Shown here in pieces: positions 1-10,019 of a DNA stretch of 64,000 bases; positions within the stretch are counted from its first letter, which is position 1; every line of letters starts with the position of its first letter. The notes beneath the pieces are model-generated. The model was given only the letters and a program-made list of their open reading frames with translations, was not told where the DNA came from and did no database searches. The position numbers and the translations under genes were made by a program. This DNA is from Yamagishiella unicocca (taxonomy: Eukaryota; Chlorophyta; Chlorophyceae; Chlamydomonadales; Volvocaceae): NCBI GenBank assembly GCA_003116995.1, contig BDSL01000025.1, positions 496,001-560,000 on the forward strand, written 5' to 3'.

Positions 1-1340
1 GGTGGGTGCGTGGCGAAGGTGTCAGGCGGGGAAGTAGAGACGTGTGTGTGTGGGTGGGGGGGGCCTGGAAGAGACTGGAGGCGGGGGTGCGGGGGTGTAT
101 GCATGTGGGTGGACTTTGGAGCGAGAGGTCAGGGAACCCGGGTACAGTGGCTCGTGTATGTGTCGGCCTGTGGTCTACGTGAGCACATGCCGGGAGGTGG
201 CTACCGCGCACATGCAGATGCACGTCCGACGGTTGTGCCACAGACAAAGAGGCAGCGCTGGCGCGGCGCGTCTGCCCTGTTCGACTCAATAGGTGCACGA
301 GAGGTGCCGCACATAGTAGCATACACACAGCGGCAGGCAAGCAGGAGCAGGAGTGAGCAGGTTGTCACTGCGTTGCGGTCAGCACGCCGCCATGAGCTAG
401 CGTGGTGCTTCTGCACGCAAGACTGCGCCCGCCAGGGCAAATCGATGTTCGGGCCACGTATGAAGCCCCGTCGTGTGTTTACATTGTTGCAAAATGACCG
501 CATTTATTGCGCGGGCGGAGGGCCGTCGGCGCGCGGACGTGGATCACAACAGTTCGTACAATCAGCCTTACTGTGTAGATAGGGTTCATAGGTAGGTGTG
601 CATATACCAGTAGGCAGACATACATACACAGCCTTGCGTTAGGGCTGCATGTGTGGCCAGGGCACGTGCAGGCAGCCTGCCACCCTGCCTGGATTTGAAG
701 TTCCAAATTTGGCGGCAGTCTGATTGCCGAAAGTCAACGCCACAAAATTAATTATGTTGGAGCACCCGAAATCGATTTATTGTACATATACGGCAGCCCA
801 GAACCCTCTGTGCCGCCCTCATGCGCTAGCACGCGTTACCGCTGATAAGTATGTCGTCACAGAACAACTAAGTCAGCAATTCGCATCCAGGTCACGTCGC
901 GGAACCCGTCGGGTATACAGTAATGATTTAATGCGTGTCAGGAAGGGCCATCAGCTAGCGCAACTGGGGCAACATCAATGCCAACGCCCACAGCACCGAA
1001 GCCGCACGCCCCGCAGTAGTCCGCATATGCCGCCCTCAAAGAACCGCCGAGGACCCCAACAGCCGTTTCGCAGCGCGCGGGGGCCACGCCATCCGGCCCC
1101 CGGTTCCAGCAATCTTACAGCTGAGCGGGTGCCGTCATAAACGCCGTACCCAGGATGCCGTGCTGTTGCACGTGCCGTACCGACCGCCCATGGTATAAAT
1201 AATAACACAGTCATCAGGGGATTTTTTTGCAATTGCGCAGCATCACCTCGGCCTCCTCCTTGGATGCGGGTTGGCGCCCATGGAACAGCTGCGGGGGGGA
1301 GAGGGGGTACATGCAAGGACCGGTTGCTCCAATTGGGAAG
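1..1340. other. No gene recognised; region downstream of the KNOX gene
   Basis: This stretch lies 3' of the minus-strand KNOX gene. The first 150 bases are GT/GGGT-rich. The open frames here start with GTG or TTG, have no domain character and overlap one another. The only element worth noting is a minus-strand TGTAA (1119-1115), which could be the KNOX poly(A) signal. Confidence 0.5.
1115..1119 (-). terminator. Candidate poly(A) signal (TGTAA) for the KNOX gene
   Basis: The plus strand reads TTACA, so the minus strand carries TGTAA, the usual volvocine polyadenylation signal. It lies about 1.06 kb past the KNOX stop. If used, the 3' UTR would contain the 12-copy minisatellite at 1341-1820. 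The pentamer is common by chance, so this is weak evidence. Confidence 0.25.
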
Positions 1341-1820
1341 TGTAGCTGGTGCGAGGGGTGGTGGTGAGAGATAGCCAGAGGGTAGCTGGTGCGAGGGGTG
1401 GTGGTGAGAGATAGCCAGAGGGTAGCTGGTGCGAGGGGTGGTGGTGAGAGATAGCCAGAGGGTAGCTGGTGCGAGGGGTGGTGGTGAGAGATAGCCAGAG
1501 GGTAGCTGGTGCGAGGGGTGGTGGTGAGAGATAGCCAGAGGGTAGCTGGTGCGAGGGGTGGTGGCGAGAGATAGCCAGAGGGTAGCTGGTGCGAGGGGTG
1601 GTGGTGAGAGATAGCCAGAGGGTAGCTGGTGCGAGGGGTGGTGGCGAGAGATAGCCAGAGGGTAGCTGGTGCGAGGGGTGGTGGTGAGAGATAGCCAGAG
1701 GGTAGCTGGTGCGAGGGGTGGTGGCGAGAGATAGCCAGAGGGTAGCTGGTGCGAGGGGTGGTGGCGAGAGATAGCCAGAGGGTAGCTGGTGCGAGGGGTG
1801 GTGGCGAGAGATAGCCAGAG
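1341..1820. repeat. Minisatellite, 12 copies of a 40-bp unit
   Basis: Twelve head-to-tail units contain the core GGTAGCTGGTGCGAGGGGTG and end in GATAGCCAGAG. The units are near identical; the only variation I see, apart from the first base of unit 1, is one T/C site (GTGGTGAGAG or GTGGCGAGAG), in the order TTTTTCTCTCCC. Because 40 is not a multiple of 3, each frame cycles through all three phases every 120 bp, which produces long Pro/Ser/Leu-rich shadow frames on the minus strand. There are no spacers. It lies downstream of the KNOX stop, possibly in its 3' UTR. Confidence 0.95.
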
Positions 1821-1861
1821 GGTAGCGTCGGTACGTGCGTGGTTTTCACACGGCGGCAGGT

Positions 1862-1882
1862 GGGTTGAGAGCAAACCCGTGG
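1862..1882 (-). repeat. Copy of the GGGTT/AACCC short-element module
   Basis: The minus strand reads CCCACGGGTTTGCTCTCAAC, matching the 3' module of the intronic elements described at 25926, 48770 and elsewhere. It lies just 3' of the KNOX stop. Confidence 0.5.
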
Positions 1883-2175
1883 GTCGGCTTCAGATCAGTA
1901 AACCGACGGGCAGACGTTTGGGACACACTCGTTTGAGGTTGCATGCTGGGAACTGGGCGGATGGGGGGCGGCAGCGCGTCAGGTCGAGCGGCGCAGTCAG
2001 GTTGGGACTTGGGAGGGGTCTGCTGCGCGGTTCCTGCGCGTTCCGAGCGACCCACCGACCCACATGCTGGCTGCTCCAACCACCCCCGGACACGAGAGAA
2101 GAAGTGTGGAGGACTGCCCTGATCAGCTGCTGTGGTGTGTTCCTCGGACACCTGCTGGCCCAGCTACCCGCGGGT

Positions 2176-5100
2176 CTATAGCCCCTTAAAAACGCAATGG
2201 TAAGGCCCATTCGGCCGTACGACGCACGCAAGCCGTACCTTGTGCCAGTGACGCTTGCGCTGGTTGATAAACCTGCGCATGGGTGTACGGACGCGTGCGG
2301 TCGTTACGTCACGAGCCGTTATCGTGAGGAGGGGCGGGGAGGGTCCTGGTGGCAGGCGGGGGGGGGGGGAAGCTGGGGTAGCAAAGGCGCGCCCCTTGCA
2401 AGTCAAGGCGCTGCCCTCGCCCCACGAAGGTCCATCGCCCCCGCGGCTGCGGACCATCCAAAGATGGGACGCCCCCATCCCCCATCCCCACCCACCAATT
2501 GTTGATTTGCGTGGCGTTGAGCCCTGCAGCAACACCCAGCTGCCGCTTGACGTCCTCCTGCGGGGGTGGGGGTGGGGGTGGGAGTGGGGCCGAAACACAC
2601 ACGAACCCATGAATTCGATGTGTGGGTGGGTGGAGGCACTGGCATGACCTTCGCCTGCTCGCGTCGCCTCCTCAAATGGTACGCAGGCTACAGCTGGACA
2701 TTGCTTGGGGCTCAGCTCGCTTCCCTTCCCCACCCGCCTGCCCGCCCGCCCGGCCAGACCAGCCTGGGCCGCACTCACGCTGGGGTAGGGCCAAACGAAG
2801 TTCGCTGCCCACCAGTGCTTGAGCAGGCTGGTGGCGTCCTCCGGCAGCTTGCTGATCTTCTTGCGCTTGGAGAACTCTTCCTGGAGCTGTCGGATCTGGG
2901 TGTGGTACCTGGGGGCAGGGCAGGAGGGCAGGAGAGGTAGGGGCACGCAGAAGGCGGGGTTGGGCGTGAGCGCGACAGAGCCGCGGGCGGGTGCGTGCTG
3001 GCTGTGTGCGACGCCGGGTCTCGACGGCTGTCCGACGGGACATGTTAGGCCAGCTTGGGGCCTACAGTCGTAGTAGTGCTGCCGGGTGGTTGCGCCCGCG
3101 CTCCCTATCCACACAGCATGACACTCGGGCGCTCCAAGTCGCTACACTCATGCACCCCACACGTTCGTTCCGTCCACGCACGGAACAGACAGCAGCGGCC
3201 CCGCCCTGCGGGGCCCCGTGCCCCCCCCTCCCCCCCCGTGCGCCCCCTTCCCCCCCGTGCGCCCCCTCCCCCCCGTGCGCCCCCTCCCCCCCCCCGTGCG
3301 GGCGTGTCCGAAGGCTATGCACCCACTACATTTCCCCAGTCGCGTTACCGGTTCTTTTATTGTAACCCCCCTGCGCCCCCCCCCCCCCCGTGCCCCCCCC
3401 TTGCGCCCCCCCGTGCGGCCCCCCACACTGCCTGCTGCACACCCACTTGCGCTTCAACACGCTGCGGAGCTCCAGGGGGCCATCCGCGTCGCAGTCGCCG
3501 CCGCCGTCGCCGCCGCCGCAGACGGGATCAGCGCCGCCGCCGCTGGCAGCCCCGCAGGTCTCGCGGGAGGCGTTCCGGCGACCGGCTGCGGCCCGGACCG
3601 CCCCCGGGGGCGACATGGTGATCTGCGCACGCGCGTCGACGCAGCGTTGTAGCGCCGTGGACAGCTGCCGGCGCACACCACACACACGCACACACACGGC
3701 TGTTTAATTGGGAACACATGGTGTTTTTGATCTGGAGTGGGATCGTCCTCCATCCAAAGCACAGGTAAAGCCTGGACGACAAAACTACGGTTTGCGTTTT
3801 GTAGCCCGCTTGCGCGGGCGTGTTTTGGGCGGAGGCGATGCTTCCTCGCGGACACGTACGACGGTTTGATTCCACGGCCTTAGGCTTCATGTGTATCGTT
3901 GATACGTACGCGGGGAAGCACCCTAGGCCGAGGACACATCCCACCGGCCCCCCTCTCTCTTGCACCGCCCCTCGTACCACACCCTCCCCCCCGTCTGTAA
4001 CCGCTACAACTGTAACCGTTGCAACCGTAACCGTTGCAAGAACAACCCCCCGTCTGGGCCTACCCCCAATTCGAAGTCACTCATGAGCGCCTCCGCGTCC
4101 TGCGCAGTAGGGAGCGGGTTGGCGGCACCGGGGCAGCAAACGCACATGATGACACGGCAGGGTTGCACCGAATCGATGCAGCAGCAGCTGCGCCACGAGT
4201 CATGCTTGCTGGCTGCCGTGTCGGTGCGCCCGCATCACGCAGCGTACTGGAGGACCTGGCAGCAGGTCGGAAGGTGACATACGAGCTGACTCGAGCGCTG
4301 GCCTGCATCCGAAGGCCTGACCCTCGACCTCAACGCTGCCAGGCACGCGCCCGTACCCACTGTGCATTCAACCACCGCAACCATGGCCTGTTCAACCACC
4401 GCAACCATGGCCTATTCAACCACCGCAACCATGGCCTGTTCAACCACCGCAACCATGGCCTGTTCAACCACCGCAACCATGGCCTGTTCAACCACCGCAA
4501 CCATGGCCGGTCCTAGGGCGCACGGCGGGCTCGCCGCCAGCACACAGCGGGAAGGGGGTGCAGGCCGCTCGTGCCGTGTCCCGCCGCCGCCACACTTTCC
4601 GCTACCTGCCGCCCGCCCAGCAGTGCGCGTGCTCCGTGCTAGCTAGCAGCCTCGGTTCGAGCCAGCAGCGGCCGGCCAGACACAGCTTCCCGCCACCCCC
4701 TGCTGCCGGCTGCTCACCTTGAACAGCATCCCGACCTCCGCCTGGTAGCCCTCGCACAGCTCGATGAACTTGGTCTGCACAGCGCAGGAGGGTGCGGGAA
4801 GGCAAGGCGGAGGGCCTCACATCACCCGCCGGACCAAGGGGTTTGGGGCAGGGCGCCTGCCGGACGCCGCACTAGTACCCTCTCCGGCGGCCAAATGCGT
4901 GTCACTAACGGGTTAAAACGCCCGCAAACACCCAGGGTTTGCTGCGCTCTGCTGCCCGGGCCCCGGCCTCTGCGGCTCACCACGAAGGCGTTCAGCGCTG
5001 GGTCGGGGTCGGGCAGCAGCGTGCCTCTGCTGCTCGCCAGCGCCCGCAGAGTCGCCAGGTCGCGGATGGCAGCGTCCCGGGCGGCGTCCAGATCGTCGGA

Positions 5101-6768
5101 GGCTTCGCGGCTGCGCACACCGGCCTGCGGGTACAGGGGGTGGGTGCAGGAGGTGGGTGCAGGCGAAGCAACCAGGTGCAGGTGGGTGGGTGCGGACGGA
5201 GGGAGGGGAGGGAGGGAGCGAGGAAGGGAGGGGAGGGGAGGGAGCCGGGTGCGGTGGCGGCAGGTAGGTCCTGGTCCTGGTACTGGCGGTCCTCGGTGGC
5301 CGGTGATGGCAGCAGGTGCCAACAGCACTGCGGCGATGCGATGCTTGCTGTGGGGCTGCGGCAGCTGCGCTTCGTTCGTGGTGCCATAATCGTTACGGCA
5401 ACATGATTAAAGTAAAAACATGTTGTTTGCGTCGCCAGCGACGCCTGTAAGTCATCCATATAAACCACGCACGGGCGCTGTGGCGCCCTGTCCGTCCGCT
5501 CGATGATGGGTGCAATCACGCAGCTAGAGTCAGCCACCGAATCCCCATATGGCGGAAAGCACCCCCCTTGTTAGCTGTGGGCCCAACTCACGCGCACTTC
5601 GGTATCATTTCCCTTATCCTGATGCCCCCCCCAGTCCCGGTGTCCGACGGAAGGCTATGCACACGCTACATTTCCCCAGTCGCGTTACCGGTTCTATTGT
5701 TGTAACCCCCAGTCGCGCATCCACGGGTCTTCCCCGAAACCCCGCAGTCGCGCCCGCACCTTGCGACATGCGACGACGGCGTCGATGAGGTCCTTCATAC
5801 GGGGGTGGTGCAGCAGCCGCAACCGCGTCACCTCCTCCTCCCCCTCCTCCCCCTCCTCCGCCTCCGCGCCTCCGTGCCCACCGGCTGGCGGCAGTAGCAT
5901 CCCGCAGCCTGCCAGGCCATACGCCTGCGAGGTGGCAGCCCACCAGGACTTCAGGAGTGGCACGTAGCAGGTTTCGCGGTGGGTCTGAGGCTTCCAAAGA
6001 CACGATCAGGATGGTGCGGTGGGTCTGAGGCTTCCAAAGACACGATCAGGATGGTGCGGTGGGTCTGAGGCTTCCAAAGACACGATCAGGATGGTGCGGT
6101 GGAAAGCAGCCGACGAGCACATCCCAGCAAGACAACGATTGCGGAGGTGGCTTGCGCAGCTACGCAATGTCCACCTACACCTCCCGCTTGATCGGTCCCC
6201 CCATCGTTCGCTCCCCTCGTGTCGCCCGCGCTATAAGACTGACCTGCCCGAGGCCTGGTGCACCGGCAGCGGCATGGCCGCCACCGTAGGCACCGGAGCC
6301 AATGTACATCGACCACAGCTCATCGGCGGACGACGCGCCCGGCGTGGTGCCCCTTTCCCAGCCACCGCCGCCAGCAGCCCCAGCGCAGGCGCCGGCGGAC
6401 AGCTGTTGCTGCTGCTGCGGATGCGGATGCGGCGGCTGGTCGGCCTTTCGCGCGGCTGCGTCGAGCCATGTGTGGACCACGGCAGGCGGCCAGTCTGAAG
6501 GCCCGCCCGCCGTCGTCCAGGGCATGATGCCCCCCGTGTCCATCAGGCTAGTGGAATCGCCCATGAGCTCGGCGCCCTCCTCACCAAGCTTGTCGAAATC
6601 GAGGTCCATGATGCTTAAGTCAGCTGTCAGCGCTGCGGCGGCTGCAGCCGCAGCCTCGGCGGCGGTGGGCGTGTCGCTTATGGTGGCTGCGGCCGCGGCG
6701 ACGCCAGTCCCGCCGGCGAATGCGTCGAGGCAGAGGTCGCTGAATGGGCCCTTTTGGTACTGCATCAT
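2176..6768 (-). CDS. GSM1: KNOX-class TALE homeodomain transcription factor (GSM1-like)
   Basis: Eight exons join in frame: 6768-6244, 5984-5760, 5124-4981, 4774-4718, 3664-3447, 2908-2779, 2557-2496 and 2272-2176, giving 485 aa. The start is ATG-ATG (MMQYQ). Residues 1-230 are Ala/Gly/Gln-rich. KNOX1 runs about 235-285 (HPRMKDLIDAVVACRK), KNOX2 about 288-330 (TKFIELCEGYQAEVGMLFK) and ELK about 379-400. The homeodomain is about 403-465, with the TALE loop PYP (430-432) and recognition helix WFINQRKRHW carrying the invariant Asn (457). In Chlamydomonas the single KNOX protein, GSM1, is made in minus gametes and pairs with the BELL protein GSP1 to start the zygote programme; that role here is inferred from family. 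The last 20 residues (after HWHK) read through a GTACGG that could instead be a donor to an unseen exon. Introns hold several repeats, and the exon 2 acceptor lies in a triplicated 40-bp unit. Confidence 0.9.
3206..3420. repeat. C-rich minisatellite in KNOX intron 5
   Basis: Imperfect copies of a roughly 18-bp unit, GTGCGCCCCCTCCCCCCC, lie on both sides of a short interspersed element (3307-3370). All are inside the intron between exons 5 and 6. Confidence 0.8.
3307..3370 (+). repeat. Short intronic element, family A, copy 1
   Basis: A 64-bp element begins near GAAGGCTATGCAC and ends in TACCGGTTCTTTTATTGTAA followed by C-runs. It is almost identical to 5642-5710 and clearly related to 42506-42570. 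It lies in KNOX intron 5, antisense to the gene. Confidence 0.85.
4367..4510. repeat. Tandem repeat, 6 copies of 24 bp, in KNOX intron 4
   Basis: Six units begin TTCAACCACCGCAACCATGG. Unit 3 has one change (CCTG to CCTA at the preceding boundary) and the last ends in CCGG. Each unit carries an ATG, and because 24 is a multiple of 3 the array is open in several frames. It is intronic, between the KNOX2 exons. Confidence 0.95.
5642..5710 (+). repeat. Short intronic element, family A, copy 2
   Basis: Near-identical to copy 1 over about 64 bp (GAAGGCTATGCAC to TTGTAACCCCC). It lies in KNOX intron 2. It is directly followed at 5716-5743 by a family-B end (CACGGGTCTTCCCCGAAACC). Confidence 0.85.
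5976..6095. repeat. Three tandem copies of a 40-bp unit spanning the KNOX exon 2 acceptor
   Basis: The plus-strand unit begins GCGGTGGGTCTGAGGCTTCC and is repeated three times without change. On the sense (minus) strand each copy contains the acceptor-like string GCCTCAG/ACCC. Only the copy nearest the exon (AG at 5986-5985) keeps the KNOX frame open. Confidence 0.95.
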
Positions 6769-7511
6769 GGGCTGGTGTGAGAATCTTGCGGTGTTGGCGG
6801 CTGGTGTGTTCCAGGAGGGCAGCGAGGCAAAGCAGGGCAGGCCTGCAAGCTCGGCCTGTGGAACGGTACGGCGCGTTGGGCGGAAGGTGGTTGGGATTGG
6901 GCGTCTGGCGCAGCGGGAGGGTGTTCTCAGCTTGATGTTGGAGCCAAAAATGTGCGAGGGCCGGGCGCTGTGCCAGTCCGAGCGAACCACGGCGCACCTG
7001 AGGCTGCATGTTGTAATATTCGGTGGTGCTTGCGCGCGGAGGGAGTTGTGCGGCGATGTCTCGTTTTGCAATGTGCATAAAGTTTTACAAATGTTTCGTG
7101 AGCTAAAATGGAAAGCGCTAGGGCCGCTGCGCGCCGATGTCCCGTTTTGGGATGCGCAATCTGCTACGACCAGATGTTTGGGCAGCTAGGTGTAGATTTA
7201 ACATAGAGAAAATACTAGTAATTTGAAGGTCAGGTTTTGGAATTACCGCCTTGTCACATCATCCGCGGTACGGACGCGACGGGCCGCCCCCGAAGAGCAA
7301 CAAGGTCGGTATATGGACCGTCTTTGCGAGTTTCGCACCGCATCCGCCACAGCACTAAGTTATTGGCCGCAACATATTTAATGTGACTGCTGAGAAGATC
7401 ATGTGCTCCAGCATCAAGCTTCAAGGAGAAGAAACCGTTCCGTTGGTGGTTGATTCCGCGGGACGCGTGCGCCCTGCTGCGGCGCGCTGATATTATTATC
7501 CTCAATACGTT
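6769..7511. other. KNOX 5' flank, no separate gene seen
   Basis: About 0.74 kb separates the KNOX start from the LINE target duplication. It should hold the KNOX 5' UTR and promoter. I see no convincing TATA box. A minus-strand frame at 7254-7505 has no recognisable domain, and its composition is unlike the host exons. Confidence 0.4.
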
Positions 7512-7522
7512 GTTGCTAATTG
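7512..7522. repeat. Target-site duplication, copy at the 3' side of LINE 1
   Basis: GTTGCTAATTG is repeated exactly at 10009-10019. The two copies bracket the LINE. Its 3' end on the minus strand is TGTAACAACAACAA running into this repeat. Confidence 0.8.
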
Positions 7523-10008
7523 TTGTTGTTACAAGCTGAGGCTTGTGTGGTTCAGACGAGCCGAGAGGCTCATGAACCGCTAAAAAAGCGCGCCTAGTTC
7601 TTATCCAGTAAACAACACTAAACTAAATAGGCAAAACATTACGCAAGTCTTCCCAATTTATTTAACCTGCGAAACCTTATCCCATGTACGACTCGTGCCA
7701 GAGCTCGTTGGTCCTCAACGCCCATGACTTCGGCCATTTCTGAGGTAGGGGAAACACCAAGTGCCCAAAGCTCTTCCCGTTCAGCAGCGTATTCCGGGCA
7801 TTCCAACAAAACGTGCTTCTCATCCTCAACGGCACTCCTATCCATGCAGACCCTGCACCATCTATCTTCTCGGTCCCTACCTCCTGGGCGATTAACTTCA
7901 ATGTCCCAGACACATAACCTGAAGCGCATAAGTGATGTTTGCAGCTTCCGTGGGATATACCCCTTCAGATGTTTCTCCTTACCCATCCAGCACGCATGCC
8001 TACACATTTTGACTCCAGGTTGTAAACCATCAGATGCAAACAACCGTGGGTCACTATTAAGCCTATCATTGGACCAATCATCATCAAAACGACTTGTAAT
8101 GGTCTCCATGAGAGAACTCACATTAAGCTCGTGTTGCGAAATGAAGTCCACCAGACCGTCTGTTCCACCTAACACAATTTCAGTGCCAAAACTATATCCT
8201 AGATTACTCAGCAGGCGAAGCATTTTGACGCCCCAGCAGTGATTATGGTATTGCGCTGACGTTAGGGCAAGCCTGATCTCCTCCCTGAAAACATGGTGGT
8301 AAATAGACCCCTTACTTCTCACTAGTTTATTCCAATAGCGAAACACCAATTCAGACCAGTGCACATGTAGCGGAGCTTGACCTAGCTCCTTAAACAGCAA
8401 CCTATTTGGGGCCGTAGCCACTCCTGCTACCTGCCGGAGAAAATCTCTCTGCAGCTTAACCATCCTGTCCTCAAGGGCCCGCTCAAAGTAGCAAGACCGT
8501 AGGCTCTGGTTAGCACCACTATTAGATCGTGTGACCTGTAAGATGTACTCTGGCGCCCAGATTTGAGCACCGTAGGAGAGCACTGACCTCACATAGGTCG
8601 CGAAGCTCTTAATACCTATTTTTGGCAGCATTAGGCCTTGTCTTCGTAATTTATTAATTAACGCATAAACAGCACGTCTCCCCACCGCATAAAGCTCGTT
8701 GGTACATGATTCGAAAGGGGTATCAGCCCCATAATGCAGCCCTAGGTAGCGTGTTCGCTTGGGCCAGGGCATGGTGCCCAACCCGGCAGTCGGGTCTTGC
8801 AGAGCCATATCAACAAGCAGGTTGCCCGTATCTCGGAACTGATCCCTCATCTGCTGCCACGGATGGAAGCCTAACACCTCCGACTTCTTCACGTGTACCT
8901 TCATGCCAAATGCTTCACAGAATTCACGCAACGCACCTAACATGCACATCAAGCGTCGATGAGTGGTGGCAAACAAACTCAAATCATCTGCATATAACAG
9001 CAGTGGTACTCGAGTGCCATCTATGATCGGACAGTCTTCTGCTGCCATGGCTATGGGCATGATCCTATCCTTAGCTATGATATAATCTCCCAGCGCTTCT
9101 ACGAAAAAACCAAAAAGTGTTGGGCTTAGCGGGCATCCCTGCTTAACTCCTTGCTTGGATTCAAAGGGTCGCCCCTTCTGGCCCCCAACCTTCACCCGCA
9201 TCATAACTTGCGCATAGCACTTCTTGAGGGCCTCGAGCATCTCTCCATGTATACCCCTCTCCTGAAGCCTGAGCCACAGCAGATGTCGGGGCACTTTATC
9301 AAAAGCCTTCTCGAAATCGATCTGGCACACGAAAAGCGGCTTAGCGACCCCAAATGCGGACCTATGCTTATCAGTTAAATGACGAAGCACCAGCAGATTG
9401 TCCAAGGTTCCACGCTTTATTCTGAAACCGCCTTGGTATGGCAGTCGCCCATCAAAGCGCTCTCCCCAGGTGTTGAGTCGCTTCTCCAAGATGAACGCAT
9501 AGCATTTTGCCAGCGCACCACCAACAGCTAGACCTCTATAATTCCGCTTATCGAGGACATCCTCTTTTTTATATATTGGCGTAAGAGACGACGTGCAGAA
9601 CTGCTCCGGGTAGTCACCCGTAGCACGAATGTGCTCGAGTAAAGTGAGCAAATAGGGCGCAAGAAGATTAATGTCCCTACATCTCCCATCGATCTCCACG
9701 CTTTTTTTTGCATATTTCAGGCATTCGGCCGGTACCTTATCCAAACCTCCAGATTTATTATTGCGGAGGGCTCGCAGCGCTGCCAGCACCTCATTAAGTG
9801 TAAACGGCAAGTTAAGTGCAGCAGCGGCTAAAACCCTGGCTTGCCGTACTGAACCTTCTGCTCTTTCCCATCCCCTTCCGTCCTCCCCTCTAGTTTGCCC
9901 ATTAATGAAACTAAGAATGGATTCGGCGCTAACGTCGTTAAACGCATTGGCCTCCCCATTATAAAGCGCGTCAAAATACTCGCTCCAATCAGCAACATCC
10001 GTGATGGG
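7523..10008 (-). mobile_element. 5'-truncated LINE (non-LTR retrotransposon)
   Basis: The element is bounded by an 11-bp direct repeat. On the minus strand it begins inside the reverse-transcriptase ORF, without an endonuclease domain, and ends in TGTAA plus a short (CAA)n tail. Such 5' truncation and target duplication are typical of target-primed reverse transcription. It sits about 0.75 kb upstream of the KNOX start, on the same strand. Confidence 0.9.
7639..10008 (-). CDS. LINE reverse transcriptase ORF, 5'-truncated
   Basis: The frame is open from the 5' junction (10008) to the stop at 7639, about 789 codons. It begins ITDVADWSEYFDALYNGE and then contains the RT core: QIDFEKAFDKVP (motif A), GVKQGCPLSPTLF (motif B) and YADDLSLFAT (catalytic YADD). 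The C-terminus has a zinc-binding segment, CRVCMDRSAVEDEKHVLLEC, usual after RT in LINE ORF2 proteins. There is no start codon of its own and no apurinic endonuclease domain, so this copy cannot move by itself, although no internal stop is seen. Its GC content is much lower than that of the host genes. Confidence 0.92.
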   Translation of the reverse strand, partial: PITDVADWSEYFDALYNGEANAFNDVSAESILSFINGQTRGEDGRGWERAEGSVRQARVLAAAALNLPFTLNEVLAALRALRNNKSGGLDKVPAECLKYAKKSVEIDGRCRDINLLAPYLLTLLEHIRATGDYPEQFCTSSLTPIYKKEDVLDKRNYRGLAVGGALAKCYAFILEKRLNTWGERFDGRLPYQGGFRIKRGTLDNLLVLRHLTDKHRSAFGVAKPLFVCQIDFEKAFDKVPRHLLWLRLQERGIHGEMLEALKKCYAQVMMRVKVGGQKGRPFESKQGVKQGCPLSPTLFGFFVEALGDYIIAKDRIMPIAMAAEDCPIIDGTRVPLLLYADDLSLFATTHRRLMCMLGALREFCEAFGMKVHVKKSEVLGFHPWQQMRDQFRDTGNLLVDMALQDPTAGLGTMPWPKRTRYLGLHYGADTPFESCTNELYAVGRRAVYALINKLRRQGLMLPKIGIKSFATYVRSVLSYGAQIWAPEYILQVTRSNSGANQSLRSCYFERALEDRMVKLQRDFLRQVAGVATAPNRLLFKELGQAPLHVHWSELVFRYWNKLVRSKGSIYHHVFREEIRLALTSAQYHNHCWGVKMLRLLSNLGYSFGTEIVLGGTDGLVDFISQHELNVSSLMETITSRFDDDWSNDRLNSDPRLFASDGLQPGVKMCRHACWMGKEKHLKGYIPRKLQTSLMRFRLCVWDIEVNRPGGRDREDRWCRVCMDRSAVEDEKHVLLECPEYAAEREELWALGVSPTSEMAEVMGVEDQRALARVVHGIRFRRLNKLGRLA

Positions 10009-10019
10009 GTTGCTAATTG
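10009..10019. repeat. Target-site duplication, copy at the 5' side of LINE 1
   Basis: Exact second copy of GTTGCTAATTG (see 7512-7522). The minus-strand RT frame begins immediately after it. Confidence 0.8.

Noticed and set aside
1341..1820. CRISPR-like array
   Set aside because: Units are directly adjacent and identical, with no unique spacers, and the genome is eukaryotic.
1214..1874. Long Pro/Ser/Leu-rich minus-strand ORFs (211 and 299 codons)
   Set aside because: They are the 40-bp minisatellite read in different phases; all frames are open because the unit has no stops.
4034..4516. ORF with NHRNHGLF repeats
   Set aside because: It is the 24-bp tandem repeat inside KNOX intron 4.
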